From: Pseudomonas anguilliseptica | GTDB taxonomy: Bacteria; Pseudomonadota; Gammaproteobacteria; Pseudomonadales; Pseudomonadaceae | Direction: 5' to 3' | DNA: 64,000 bases | Assembly (NCBI RefSeq): GCF_900105355.1 | Contig: NZ_FNSC01000001.1 | Location: 4,092,001-4,156,000 of the forward strand | In this document: positions 1 through 8,306 of the stretch, in pieces | Position numbering within the stretch: position 1 is the first letter of the stretch | How the letters are laid out: the number at the start of each line of letters is the position of its first letter | Notes under the pieces: generated by a model | Database searches by the model: none | Seen by the model: the letters and a program-made list of their open reading frames with translations, nothing else | Told to the model about the DNA's origin: nothing | Program-made: the position numbers and the translations under genes

Positions 1-790
1 ATGAGTTGGCTGCCGGCATCCTGGCCGTCATCAATGGCTATCTTGGCGACCGTGGCCTGTCGTTGCGCCAAGGCACCATCGTCGATGCCACGCTGATCAA
101 TGCGCCGAGTTCGACCAAGAACAAGGACGGCAAACGCGACCCAGAGATGCACCAGGCCAAGAAGGGCAACCAATACTACTTCGGCATGAAGGCGCACATT
201 GGCGTGGATGACGAGTCGGGGCTGGTACACAGCGTGGTAGGCACGGCGGCCAACGTGGCGGATGTCACTCAGGTCGACAAGTTGCTGCACGGCGAGGAAA
301 ACGTGGTGTGCGCCGATGCGGGTTATACCGGCGTCGAAAAGCGCCCCGAACATGATGGGCGCGAGGTGATCTGGCAGGTTGCTGCCCGCCGCAGCACCTA
401 TAAGAAGCTGGGTAAGAGCAGCCCGCTGTACAAAGCCAAACGCAAGATCGAGAAGGCCAAGGCCCAGGTGCGCGCCAAGGTTGAGCACCCGTTCCGGGTG
501 ATCAAGCGTCAGTTCAGTTATGTAAAGACACGCTTCCGTGGCTTGGCCAAGAACACGGCGCAACTGGTGACGCTGTTCGCGCTGTCGAACCTGTGGATGG
601 CACGCCGACATTTACTGACCAATGCAGGAGAGGTGCGCCTGTAATGCGGGAAATGGCTGCCGCGAGCTACTCGCGGCGGCTAAAAACACAGAAATGAATG
701 GGTAATCTGATCGTTTTTGATCGATTTGCCGCTTTCAAAATCGGCGGGGCTGAAGTCAGCCAGAAATACATGGCTACTTCAGACCATCCC
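1..790 (+). mobile_element. IS5-family insertion sequence, copy 1 (3' part; window begins inside it)
   Basis: This is the right-hand part of the element that occurs complete at 22519-23712 and 25450-26643. It includes the transposase C-terminus and about 145 bp of non-coding right end with the same landmarks as the other copies: a GC-rich stem-loop just after the stop codon, a CGATC...GATCG motif and the terminal CTACTTCAGA. The right end is placed at 790 by comparison with the complete copies, and the next bases are TAAA, consistent with a TA-centred target. The element interrupts tamA. Its left end lies outside the window. Confidence 0.9.
3..644 (+). CDS. IS5-family transposase, copy 1 (N-terminus outside window)
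   Basis: DDE transposase of the IS5 family that catalyses cut-and-paste movement of its element. The reading frame is open from base 3 and matches residues 114-326 of the complete 326-residue copies in this window. Visible catalytic signatures are the first Asp in TIVDATLINAP, the second Asp in CADAGYTGVEK and the Glu in AKVEHPFRVIKRQF. The first 113 residues, including the DUF772-like N-terminal region, lie outside the window. It differs from the other two copies at several residues (for example MHQAKK instead of MHQTKK), so the three copies are not recent identical duplicates. It ends with TAA, 146 bp before the element end. Confidence 0.93.
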   Translation, partial: ELAAGILAVINGYLGDRGLSLRQGTIVDATLINAPSSTKNKDGKRDPEMHQAKKGNQYYFGMKAHIGVDDESGLVHSVVGTAANVADVTQVDKLLHGEENVVCADAGYTGVEKRPEHDGREVIWQVAARRSTYKKLGKSSPLYKAKRKIEKAKAQVRAKVEHPFRVIKRQFSYVKTRFRGLAKNTAQLVTLFALSNLWMARRHLLTNAGEVRL

Positions 791-1277
791 TAAAGCGCCC
801 GGTGAAGAAACCATAACGCGAGGCCTGATTCTGAATTTCGCGCTTGGCCGCGTCGTAATGCCCGTGGTTAAGCTGCGCACCGCTATGCAATTGCGGGTCA
901 TTGGGCGTACGAAAGGCGCGCAGTTGCGCAGCGGGCCCTTCGACGCGCACCACCACATCACGCAGACGCACCGGTTCACCTGGCTGAATGCGCACGGTCA
1001 GGCGCGGTGTTGCCCCCTCGCTTACCTCGGTGGTGATGTGCGCCTGGTAGTAACCCAGGGCCTGGGCAGCTTTTTCCGCCTGGTTCTCGGCGACCCGACG
1101 ATAGCGTTGCAAGGCCTCGGCATCGCGCTCGCCCAGACTGCCGATATAGCCTTCGATATTGCCTTTCAGCGCGCTGTTGGCCGGCTCAACCCGCACGCGC
1201 AGCTGAGCTTCGGCCAGGACCGTAGCACTCAGCAACAGAAGAAATAGCCCTGAGAAAAGGTTGGAGAACAAAGACAT
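791..1277 (-). pseudogene. tamA: TamA (Omp85-type outer-membrane assembly factor), N-terminal fragment cut by IS
   Basis: About 160 N-terminal residues of TamA, the outer-membrane Omp85 protein that works with TamB in envelope and autotransporter assembly. A hydrophobic signal peptide (residues 1 to about 22, ending VLAEA) precedes POTRA-type sequence (ANSALKGNIEGYIGSLGERD and GYYQAHITTEV). Intact TamA is about 570-580 residues with a C-terminal beta-barrel. Here the reading frame runs into the IS right end at 790/791 and ends a few codons into it. The rest of the gene should lie beyond the left side of the IS, outside the window. Identity is inferred from POTRA-region resemblance to Pseudomonas TamA. 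Confidence 0.75.
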
Positions 1278-1587
1278 GGGGCGATGCTAGCACGAGCCGA
1301 TAGCCGATTTAGAGCGCTGACCAGTGCTTTAAGTTGCGCGTCGACATGTAACCACGCATACCGAGCCCGCTGCTTAGAGCCTGCTTCGGCTCTAGCGAGC
1401 TAGAGCCGTGCAAGGCAAAAACCGGCGAAAAACGCAGCGCAATGGAGTAACAACCAATGGCTGCCCCATGGGTGAGCGCAGCGAATCAAGCGGAGTGTAC
1501 GAGCTGTACATGAGCATTCCGCGACGCCGCGTCCCGGCCTGCCTTTAACGCGACACGGCCGACGCGCAGCAGATCCGGGGCGGGCTT
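1278..1587. other. Intergenic region with alternating inverted repeats
   Basis: No convincing gene lies between tamA and the acetyltransferase. At 1375-1407 a 7-bp unit alternates orientation (TAGAGCC, GGCTCTA, TAGAGCC), so two mutually exclusive hairpins are possible: 1375-1381 with 1388-1394, or 1388-1395 with 1400-1407 (8-bp stem, loop CGAG). The following 150 bp resemble a dispersed Pseudomonas intergenic repeat by eye. That resemblance is recalled, not computed. Confidence 0.45.
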
Positions 1588-2229
1588 TTAGGCGCTGGCT
1601 TTGACTGCCACTTGCGGGCTTGGATGGAAGAACACGTGCTCGATAATCGGGCCGATGGCCACCTCGCCGATTTCCTCGTAACCCTGACGTTTATAGAACT
1701 CCAGGTAGTGCCCGTTGCCGGTATCCAGCACCACCCCCTGGGAACTGGCGTCTTCGGCGCACCAATTGTGCAGCGCTTCAAGCAGTTGCTCGCCGAGGTG
1801 CTTGCCCTGGTATTCCGGGTGAATGCCGAGCAGCGGCAACACATGATAGGGACCCGGCGGCAGGCAGGCGATTACCGCATCGTGGTATTCCAGATACCTT
1901 TTGGTGCAACGAAAACCGGTGGTCAGCAGCATGCGCATGCGCCAGCCCCAGCTTTCGGTGATGTCCATGCGTCGCTGCGGCGGGGCGATCAGCGCCATGC
2001 CGATCAGGCGGTCGTCGATCAGCAGGCCAATCGCCGGCAGGTCTTCGGCAAAGTGCTGCTGCACCAGCTCACGCACCGTGGCGCGTACGCGCTGGTCATA
2101 GCCCGGCCGCTCGGCTTCAAACAGGTAGGCAAAGGTGGGGTCGTGGCGATAGGCGTGATACAGCAGCGAGCGTGCTTCGCGGGCATAGCCACCATCGAGC
2201 ATACGTACTTCGGCGAGACTGTCAGGCAT
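1588..2229 (-). CDS. GNAT-family N-acetyltransferase
   Basis: A 213-residue cytosolic protein of the Gcn5-related acetyltransferase fold, which transfers an acetyl group from acetyl-CoA to an amine whose identity cannot be read from sequence. The acetyl-CoA-binding motif A is visible at about residues 131-150 (LLGIHPEYQGKHLGEQLL, with the Q-G-K-H-L-G pyrophosphate loop). The C-terminal beta strands follow (GVVLDTGNGHYLEFYKRQGYEEIGE), with the usual YKRxGF-like element. It is transcribed divergently from xthA with about 140 bp between the starts. The ATG at 2229 gives a normal family length. Substrate unknown. Confidence 0.85.
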   Translation of the reverse strand: MPDSLAEVRMLDGGYAREARSLLYHAYRHDPTFAYLFEAERPGYDQRVRATVRELVQQHFAEDLPAIGLLIDDRLIGMALIAPPQRRMDITESWGWRMRMLLTTGFRCTKRYLEYHDAVIACLPPGPYHVLPLLGIHPEYQGKHLGEQLLEALHNWCAEDASSQGVVLDTGNGHYLEFYKRQGYEEIGEVAIGPIIEHVFFHPSPQVAVKASA

Positions 2230-2372
2230 CTGCGTGACCTCTGTTGTTCTTGATTTACTGGGCCTGCAGCCACGTTAGCACCGCACACCCAGTGCCGCCA
2301 CAGGCTGGCCGGCAGGGCCGCTAATCGGCTAGCATCGCGGGCTTTCCAGAGCCACAGCCAGGACTGCCGCCC

Positions 2373-3188
2373 ATGAAGATCGTCTCCTTCAATATCAATG
2401 GCCTGCGTGCACGCCCGCATCAACTGGCCGCATTAATCGAGAAACACCAGCCGGATGTTATCGGCCTGCAGGAAACCAAGGTGGCCGACGAGCAGTTCCC
2501 CGAGGCGGATATCCGTCAGCTCGGCTACCACGTGCACTACCACGGCCAGAAAGGCCACTACGGCGTCGCCCTGCTCTCGCGCCAGAAACCATTGAGCCTG
2601 CACAAAGGCTTTCCCGGTGATGCCGAAGACGCACAGCGACGCTTTATCTACGGCACCTTCGCCGATGCCCAGGGCAACCCGGTAACAGTGATGAATGGCT
2701 ACTTCCCGCAAGGTGAAAGCCGCGACCACCCGACCAAGTTCCCGGCAAAACAGCGCTTCTACGCCGACTTGCAGCAATTGCTGCTCAACCAGTTCAGCCC
2801 CGAACAGGCGCTGGTGGTAATGGGCGATATCAATATTTCGCCGGAAGATTGCGACATCGGCATTGGCGAGCCAAACCGCCTGCGTTGGCTGAAAACCGGC
2901 AAATGCAGCTTCCTGCCGGAAGAGCGCGAATGGCTGGCCACCCTGAAGAGCTGGGGCCTGGTCGACAGCTTCCGCCACCTCAACCCAACGGTGAATGACC
3001 GCTTCAGCTGGTTCGATTACCGCAGCCGCGGTTTCGAGGACGAACCCAAGCGCGGCCTGCGCATCGATGTGATTCTCGCCTCTCAGGCGTTGCAGGCGCG
3101 GATCAAGGATGCCGGCGTTGACTACGAACTGCGTGGCATGGAAAAGCCATCGGACCACGCCCCCATCTGGCTTGAACTGGCGCATTAA
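2373..3188 (+). CDS. xthA: Exodeoxyribonuclease III
   Basis: Base-excision repair AP endonuclease and 3'-5' exonuclease of the endonuclease/exonuclease/phosphatase family, 271 residues, the usual length for XthA. Family motifs occur in order: FNINGLRAR (catalytic Asn near residue 7), GLQETKV (metal-binding Glu at about 34), [21 protein letters not shown] (catalytic Asp/Asn pair at about 150-155) and the C-terminal [10 protein letters not shown] with the catalytic Asp-His. It begins at ATG 2373 and is monocistronic, ending about 26 bp before a strong terminator hairpin. It matches the shorter Pseudomonas XthA type. Confidence 0.95.
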   Translation: MKIVSFNINGLRARPHQLAALIEKHQPDVIGLQETKVADEQFPEADIRQLGYHVHYHGQKGHYGVALLSRQKPLSLHKGFPGDAEDAQRRFIYGTFADAQGNPVTVMNGYFPQGESRDHPTKFPAKQRFYADLQQLLLNQFSPEQALVVMGDINISPEDCDIGIGEPNRLRWLKTGKCSFLPEEREWLATLKSWGLVDSFRHLNPTVNDRFSWFDYRSRGFEDEPKRGLRIDVILASQALQARIKDAGVDYELRGMEKPSDHAPIWLELAH

Positions 3189-3214
3189 GCCTGCAACAGA
3201 GCCTTCACATAGAT

Positions 3215-3245
3215 AAGTGACTGTCATATTACAGTCACTTTTTTG
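3215..3245 (+). terminator. Rho-independent terminator of xthA
   Basis: A perfect 10-bp stem (3215-3224 AAGTGACTGT and 3231-3240 ACAGTCACTT) with a 6-nt loop is followed by a run of T (3239-3244). It lies 26 bp after the xthA stop. The same bases also resemble a Pho box (see separate entry). Confidence 0.85.
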
Positions 3246-3254
3246 TCTTATCTT
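3221..3254 (+). promoter_or_regulatory. Candidate Pho box and -10 element upstream of the PstS-like gene
   Basis: CTGTCAT (3221-3227), a 4-nt ATTA spacer and CAGTCAC (3232-3238) match the tandem 7-bp PhoB box (CTGTCAT-N4-CTGTCAT) at 7/7 and 5/7 positions. A possible -10, TATCTT at 3249-3254, begins about 10 bp after the box, the usual arrangement for a PhoB-activated promoter. The next gene is a PstS-type phosphate-binding protein starting at 3292. The overlap with the xthA terminator stem partly explains the symmetry, so confidence is moderate. Confidence 0.45.
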
Positions 3255-3291
3255 CGCGGCACTTTCACTCACCCATATAGGTGTTTGCCGC

Positions 3292-4674
3292 ATGCCGCGC
3301 GCCTCCTCTGCCTTCGAACGTGATACCTGGATTCGCACCGTCAGCTTTCTGCTGCTCGGCTCCATCTGCTACGCCCTGCCCTGGTCGGTATTCGCCGCCC
3401 TGCCCATCCCCAGCGATAGCAACAGCGTGCTGCTCATTCAGGGTTCCAACACCATCGGCGCGAGGCTTGGCCCTGCACTGGTCAAAGGCCTATTCGAAGA
3501 ACAGGGGCTGAGCGCCATTCGCATCGAAGCTGGCGCGGCGGAAAACGAGCAGAAGATCATCGGTAAAACCGCCGATGGCCGCAGTGTGAGCATTGAAGTG
3601 GCGGCCCATGGTTCGGGCACGGGGTTTACCTCATTGGCCGACGGCAGCGCCGAACTGGCCGCTTCGTCCCGGCCGATCAAGGACAGCGAAGCCACCAGTC
3701 TGCTGAGCCTGGGCGACCTGAAAAGCGCCAGCGCCGAGCAGATCATCGCCCTCGACGGCCTGGCCATTATTCTGCACCCGAGCAACCCGCTCGCCGCGCT
3801 CAACACCACGCAACTGGCGCAGGTATTCGCCGGGGAGATCAACAACTGGGCGCAACTCGGTGCACCGGCCGGGGCCATCACCCTGTACGCCCGTGATGAC
3901 AAATCCGGCACCTTCGACACCTTCAAGGAACTGGTGCTGAGCGCCAATGGCAAAGCCCTGGCTACCAACGCCAAACGCTTCGAGTCCAGCGAGAAACTTT
4001 CCGACTCGGTCAGCCAGGACCCTAACGGCATCGGCTTTATCGGCCTGCCTTATATTCGCCAGGCCAAAGCCGTGGCGATTGCCGCCGGTGACTCGCAACC
4101 GATGCTGCCGAGTCTGACCCTGATTGCCACCGAGGATTACCCGTTGTCGCGCCGGCTGTTTCTGTATAACCAGCCGGAGCTGAGCAATCCCTGGGGGCGC
4201 GCCCTAGTGCAGTTCGCCCACAGCACACGTGGCCAGGCGATTGTCGACCAGAACGGCTTTATCGCGCAGACCGTGCAGGCAGTGAAAATCCCCGCCAATA
4301 CGCAAATGCCGGCGAACTACCAGACCCTGGCACAGAATGCTCAGCGTCTGTCGGTGAACTTTCGCTTTCAGGAAGGCAGCGCCAACCTCGACAACAAAGC
4401 CCTGCGCGACCTTAACCGGCTGATGGCCTACCTGCGCGAACAGAACAAGCTGCATGACAAAGTGGTGCTGGTGGGCTTTGGCGATGCCAAGGCCGACACG
4501 GCTCGCGCTGAACTGTTGTCCAAGCTGCGCGCCATGGCCGTGCGTCGCGAGCTGAACAAGGGTGGTGTGATCTTCCGCGACATCATCGGCATGGGCGATG
4601 AGCTGCCGGTAGCCGCCAACAGCGGCAATGACGGACGGATCAAGAACCGTCGAGTGGAAGTCTGGGTTTACTAG
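3292..4674 (+). CDS. PstS-like phosphate-binding protein fused to an OmpA-type C-terminal domain
   Basis: A 460-residue exported protein. After a hydrophobic signal region (about residues 15-38) comes a PstS-like periplasmic binding fold: LLIQGSNTIGARLGPAL near the start, GSGTGFTSLADGSAELAASS, and the ligand-binding ARDDKSGTFDTFKELVL. The last ~120 residues form an OmpA/MotB-like domain (NFRFQEGSANLDNKALRDLN ... NRRVEVWVY) that in related proteins contacts peptidoglycan. The frame also opens at GTG 3217, but that codon lies inside the xthA terminator hairpin, so ATG 3292 is preferred. It is probably a periplasmic phosphate scavenger or sensor rather than part of a pstSCAB operon, since no transporter genes are adjacent. 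A possible Pho box lies upstream. Confidence 0.8.
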   Translation: MPRASSAFERDTWIRTVSFLLLGSICYALPWSVFAALPIPSDSNSVLLIQGSNTIGARLGPALVKGLFEEQGLSAIRIEAGAAENEQKIIGKTADGRSVSIEVAAHGSGTGFTSLADGSAELAASSRPIKDSEATSLLSLGDLKSASAEQIIALDGLAIILHPSNPLAALNTTQLAQVFAGEINNWAQLGAPAGAITLYARDDKSGTFDTFKELVLSANGKALATNAKRFESSEKLSDSVSQDPNGIGFIGLPYIRQAKAVAIAAGDSQPMLPSLTLIATEDYPLSRRLFLYNQPELSNPWGRALVQFAHSTRGQAIVDQNGFIAQTVQAVKIPANTQMPANYQTLAQNAQRLSVNFRFQEGSANLDNKALRDLNRLMAYLREQNKLHDKVVLVGFGDAKADTARAELLSKLRAMAVRRELNKGGVIFRDIIGMGDELPVAANSGNDGRIKNRRVEVWVY

Positions 4675-4783
4675 AGCAGACTCAACCCCGGCGTTGTGCG
4701 CAGAATTGCGGCGTCAAGCAGTGATTAGCAACGCCGAATGGCTAAGCTGAACAGACTTTATCGCCTCTATTTGAGCTTCTGCC

Positions 4784-5526
4784 ATGCCCGCTACACCTCT
4801 GCGGCTGATCCTGCTGCTGGCTCTGCTGCTTGTACAAACCGCCCAGGCCGAGGTGTTCCGCGTGTTTGGCGCACACGATGGCTTCCCCAAGTACTTTGAG
4901 GAGGATGGCGAGGCCAAGGGCATTGTCGTGGACATCAGCAAACACTGCCTGAACCAGATGCAGGTGCCCTATCAGATCCAGCTGCTGCGCTGCCATGGAA
5001 ACGCGCCTACACCATGGCCGAGCGCAGCGAAGGCGGTGTCATCGGCCTGTCGATCAGTGATGAACGCCTAACTCTGTTCGACTTTTCCGAACCGATCTTC
5101 ACCGAACATATCGTGCTGGTGGTGCAAAAAGGCCGCGAATTCCCCTACCAGAACATTACCGACCTGAAAGACAAGCTAATCGGCACCAGCTATGGCACCG
5201 CCTATGACGAAACCGTGGCCAACGGCACCCTGACCATCGTCGGTTTCAACGACACCCGCAGCGGCCTGGGTATGCTGCAGCGTGGTCGCATCGATGCGAT
5301 CCTGCTCGGTTCAAGCATCGATATCAGCAGGCTCGCCCAGAGCTGGCCTGGCTTACATCCGGATGCCTTTACCACCTTGCCGGTGCCGGTCAAGAGCGAC
5401 AGCAAGCACATGGGCATCGCCAAAGCGCTGAAGATGGGCTGGTTTCTGGAGCAGTTCAATCAGTGCCTGAAAAATGGTCACGACACCGGATTTTTTGCCC
5501 CGATCATCTACCAGTACAGCAACTGA
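4784..5526 (+). pseudogene. Periplasmic solute-binding protein (amino-acid type), frameshifted
   Basis: Two frames together make a binding protein of about 247 residues. The first (from 4784) carries a signal peptide (LRLILLLALLLVQTAQA) and FGAHDGFPKYFEEDGEAKGIVVDI. The second (frame used by 5014-5526) carries MAERSEGGVIGLSISDERLT, DFSEPIFTEHIVLVV and LKDKLIGTSYGTAYDE, typical of SBP_bac_3 domains. The expected P-W-K-R-A-Y-T-M-A-E segment is encoded in the second frame at about 4993-5016, placing the frameshift near 4985-4992, not in a homopolymer. The protein lacks other ABC components nearby and belongs to the orphan class of such proteins common in Pseudomonas. It is unlikely to be functional unless the shift is an error. 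Confidence 0.8.
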
Positions 5527-5584
5527 ACCCCCGCTCCTGCGCTTGCCAAGTTCGCCAGCAAAGCCTATTGCTTAATCAGCGTGA

Positions 5585-5649
5585 CGCCGGGCCCCTCTGG
5601 CGGTGAGCCTTCACCGTGATGTCGGAGTCACTGAGTTGATTCTCAACTT
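5585..5649 (+). other. Structured leader upstream of the TerC-family gene
   Basis: Three small stem-loops can be drawn just before the gene: CGGTGA/TCACCG (5601-5606, 5611-5616), GTGA/TCAC (5617-5620, 5629-5632) and AGTTGA/TCAACT (5634-5639, 5643-5648). TerC/Alx genes in other bacteria often have a Mn2+-sensing yybP-ykoY leader, but its conserved GGGGAG-type core is not visible here, so no riboswitch is claimed. Confidence 0.25.
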
Positions 5650-5672
5650 AGGCGGACATTCGAGGTGGCTCC

Positions 5673-6656
5673 ATGGATAGCCTGGCAAGCATGCTCACCA
5701 CTCCATTATTCGGCACCCCAGGCTGGTTCTGGCTGGCCTTTCTACTGATCATCCTCGGCTTGCTGATACTCGACCTCGGCGTGCTGCACCGCGACCAGCA
5801 TGAAATCGAAATGCGCGAAAGCCTGCTGCTGTACAGCGGCTACTTCGGTGTTGGCATAGCCTTTGGCGGCTGGATCTGGTGGCAGCTGGGGGCAACCAAG
5901 GCGCTGGAGTTCTACACCGGTTTTCTGGTTGAGCAATCGCTGTCGATGGACAACGTGTTCGTTATGGCGGTGATCCTCAACTTCTTCGCCATCCCGCGGC
6001 GCTACCAGCACCGCGTGCTGTTCTGGGGCATCCTCGGGGTGATCGTGCTGCGCGCAACTATGATCGGCCTGGGCACGGCGCTGGTGCAGAACTTCGAGTG
6101 GGTGCTGTACCTGTTCGGCGCGTTTCTGCTGTTTACCGGGGTGCGCATGCTTTCGGCCAAGGAAGAACAGCACCCCGACCTGAGCCAGAACCGCTTGCTG
6201 CAGTTCCTGCGCAGGCATATCCGAGTGACCGCGGATACGCACGGCGGACGCTTCCTGGTGCGTCAGCCAGACAGAAAGTCGGGCAAGCACCTGCTGCATG
6301 CAACGCCACTGCTGCTGGCCCTGGTGCTGATCGAACTGGCTGATCTGGTGTTTGCCGTGGACAGCGTGCCGGCGGTGCTGGCCATCTCCCAGGACCCGTT
6401 TATCGTCTACACCTAGAACATCTTTGCGATTCTCGGCCTGCGCGCGCTGTACTTTGCCCTGGCGGCGCTGATGCACCGCTTTATCTACCTGAAGTACGCC
6501 CTGGCGCTGGTGCTGATGTTTATCGGTGGCAAGATCTTTCTCCACGATATCGTCAAGGTGCCCGCCCTGCTCTCGCTGTGCATGACCCTCGGCTTGCTGG
6601 CAGGCGGAGTGCTATTGTCGCTACTGAAGACCCGCGCACCCAGGCAGGAGCATTGA
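5673..6656 (+). pseudogene. TerC/Alx-family membrane protein with in-frame amber codon
   Basis: A 327-residue frame of the TerC/Alx family of polytopic inner-membrane proteins, linked to Mn2+ export and metal loading of exported proteins. Family signatures are EQSLSMDNVFVMAVI and LIELADLVFAVDSVPAVLAI, whose Asp residues are thought to bind metal. Codon 248 (6414-6416) is TAG, at the position of the Ser in the very conserved segment Y-T-S-N-I-F-A-I-L-G-L-R-A-L-Y. The frame then continues unbroken for 80 residues with the last transmembrane helices and a normal ending. So either the gene is inactivated by one substitution, the codon is read through, or the base is wrong. No other lesion is visible. 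Confidence 0.85.
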
Positions 6657-6660
6657 TCGT

Positions 6661-6864
6661 TTGAGTTCACCGAGCATCGTTATCGAGCCGCTGGTGCAGC
6701 GCGGCAAGCTGCGTTGGCAAGTGCGCATGGGCAGGCGCAGCCTGATCTTCCATCAGGAGCAGGCCGCCCGTGCCTTCGCGGCGCAGTTGCATATGCGCCT
6801 GCTTTGGCTGCAACAAAGCGCGAATCCCGATGATGGGTTTGCTCCGCCGGGGACACCGCATTAG
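6661..6864 (+). CDS. Small conserved-type hypothetical protein
   Basis: A 67-residue basic cytosolic protein starting at TTG 6661, four bases after the TerC stop and preceded by AGGAG at 6645-6649. Sequence features are a positively charged N-terminal half (LVQRGKLRWQVRMGRRSL) and an Ala-rich helix (QEQAARAFAAQLHMRLLWL). No motif was recognised and no function is proposed. Position and codon use suggest a translated gene co-transcribed with the TerC frame. It ends just before a strong terminator. Confidence 0.6.
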   Translation: MSSPSIVIEPLVQRGKLRWQVRMGRRSLIFHQEQAARAFAAQLHMRLLWLQQSANPDDGFAPPGTPH

Positions 6865-6872
6865 CCATAACG

Positions 6873-6906
6873 CACAAGGCCCGCATTTGCGGGTCTTGTG
6901 GTTTTT
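6873..6906. terminator. Bidirectional terminator
   Basis: A 13-bp stem (6873-6885 with 6888-6900, one G-T pair, 2-nt minimal loop) is followed by GTTTTT on the + strand. It sits between the small + strand gene ending at 6864 and the - strand acyl-CoA dehydrogenase ending at 6919, so it probably serves both directions. Confidence 0.8.
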
Positions 6907-6918
6907 CAGTGAAGCGCT

Positions 6919-8148
6919 TTAGCGGCTGGCGTTCATCACTTCTTTCGACACGTACTTGCCGATCTCGAACTTGCCGATGGCTGCGCGGTGCACCTCGTCC
7001 GGGCCGTCGGCCAGACGCAGGGTGCGCTGCATGGCGTACCAGTAGGCCAGCGGGAAGTCGTTGGAAACCCCGGCGCCGCCGTGGATCTGGATCGCCCGGT
7101 CGATCACCTTCAGCGCCACGTTGGGTGCAACCACCTTGATCTGGGCGATTTCACTGGCGGCAATCTTGTTGCCCACGGTGTCCATCATATAAGCCGCGTT
7201 CAGGGTCAGCAGGCGGGCCATATTGATCTCCATGCGCGAGTCAGCGATGTGATCGATATTGCCGCCCAGGCGGGCCAGTGGCTTGCCGAAGGCAGTGCGG
7301 TTGATCGAGCGCTCGCACATCAGTTTCAGTGCGCGCTCAGCCATGCCAATCGAGCGCATGCAGTGGTGAATCCGACCTGGGCCAAGGCGACCCTGGGCGA
7401 TCTCGAAGCCACGGCCCTCACCTAGCAGCACGTTCTCGTAAGGCACACGGACGTTTTCGAACAGCACTTCGGCGTGGCCGTGTGGCGCGTCGTCGTAGCC
7501 AAATACCGGCAGCGGGCGCAGCACTTTCACACCTGGGGCGTCCATCGGTACCAGAATCATCGAGTGTTGTTGGTGGCGAGGGCCATCCGGGTTGGTCAGG
7601 CCCATGAAAATCATGATTTTGCAGCGTGGGTCGCAAGCGCCGGAAGTCCACCACTTGCGGCCGTTGATCACCCACTCATCGCCCTGGCGTACGGCGCTGG
7701 CCTGCATATTGGTGGCATCCGAAGACGCCACGCCCGGTTCGGTCATGGCGAAGGCGGAGCGGATGGTGCCGTCCAGCAGCGGCTTGAGCCATTGCTCTTT
7801 CTGCGCTTCGTTGGCGTAGCGCACCAGCACTTCCATATTGCCGGTGTCCGGCGCGGCGCAGTTGAACGGCTCGGCACCGATCAAGGAGCTGCCCATGATT
7901 TCTGCCAGTGGCGCGTATTCAGTGTTGGTCAGACCGGCGCCCAGCTCGGACTCCGGCAGAAACAGGTTCCACAGGCCTTCGGCTTTAGCCTTGGTTTTCA
8001 ACTCTTCCATGATCGCGGTGGGCTGCCAGCGGTCGCCTTGATTGACCTGTTGCTCGAACACGGCTTCGGCTGGATAGACATGGGTCTCCATAAACGCGGT
8101 GACGCGTTCACGCAGCTGCTGAACCTTGGGGGAGTAGGCGAAATCCAT
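6919..8148 (-). CDS. Acyl-CoA dehydrogenase (ACAD10/11-like)
   Basis: A 409-residue FAD-dependent acyl-CoA dehydrogenase that oxidises an acyl-CoA to the enoyl-CoA and passes electrons to ETF. The FAD/substrate loop [16 protein letters not shown] and the middle-domain strand [18 protein letters not shown] are clear. The C-terminal helical domain holds [16 protein letters not shown] and [12 protein letters not shown], characteristic of the ACAD10/11-type subgroup rather than short-chain enzymes such as LiuA. Chain-length specificity cannot be read. It is transcribed divergently from a LysR regulator (158 bp between starts), which is a likely controller. Confidence 0.9.
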   Translation of the reverse strand: MDFAYSPKVQQLRERVTAFMETHVYPAEAVFEQQVNQGDRWQPTAIMEELKTKAKAEGLWNLFLPESELGAGLTNTEYAPLAEIMGSSLIGAEPFNCAAPDTGNMEVLVRYANEAQKEQWLKPLLDGTIRSAFAMTEPGVASSDATNMQASAVRQGDEWVINGRKWWTSGACDPRCKIMIFMGLTNPDGPRHQQHSMILVPMDAPGVKVLRPLPVFGYDDAPHGHAEVLFENVRVPYENVLLGEGRGFEIAQGRLGPGRIHHCMRSIGMAERALKLMCERSINRTAFGKPLARLGGNIDHIADSRMEINMARLLTLNAAYMMDTVGNKIAASEIAQIKVVAPNVALKVIDRAIQIHGGAGVSNDFPLAYWYAMQRTLRLADGPDEVHRAAIGKFEIGKYVSKEVMNASR

Positions 8149-8255
8149 GATAGCTACCTTCTGACGCTGATTTTTGGGGAGTTCGGTGAAGTGGAAATGA
8201 TGCTAGAACAGGGCTTAGGATTTATCTAATCTATTCTCACTGTGTATAAACATTC

Positions 8256-8271
8256 ATCACCGATATATGAT
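8256..8271. promoter_or_regulatory. Candidate LysR-type operator between divergent genes
   Basis: ATCA-N8-TGAT (8256-8259 and 8268-8271) is an interrupted inverted repeat between the acyl-CoA dehydrogenase and lysR starts, where autoregulatory LysR sites usually lie. The arms are short (4 bp), so support is weak. Confidence 0.3.
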
Positions 8272-8306
8272 CCACTGATACCGACAACCTGCGGAGCGAG
8301 CGTGTA

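Noticed and set aside
3217..3291. GTG start and 25-residue extension of the PstS-like protein
   Set aside because: The start codon lies within the terminator stem of xthA and has no ribosome-binding site.
2433..3365. A 310-codon open frame on the - strand
   Set aside because: Antisense to xthA, and it also crosses the terminator and Pho-box region.
5527..5672. yybP-ykoY manganese riboswitch before the TerC-family gene
   Set aside because: The stem-loops are present but the conserved G-rich core sequence of that riboswitch was not found.
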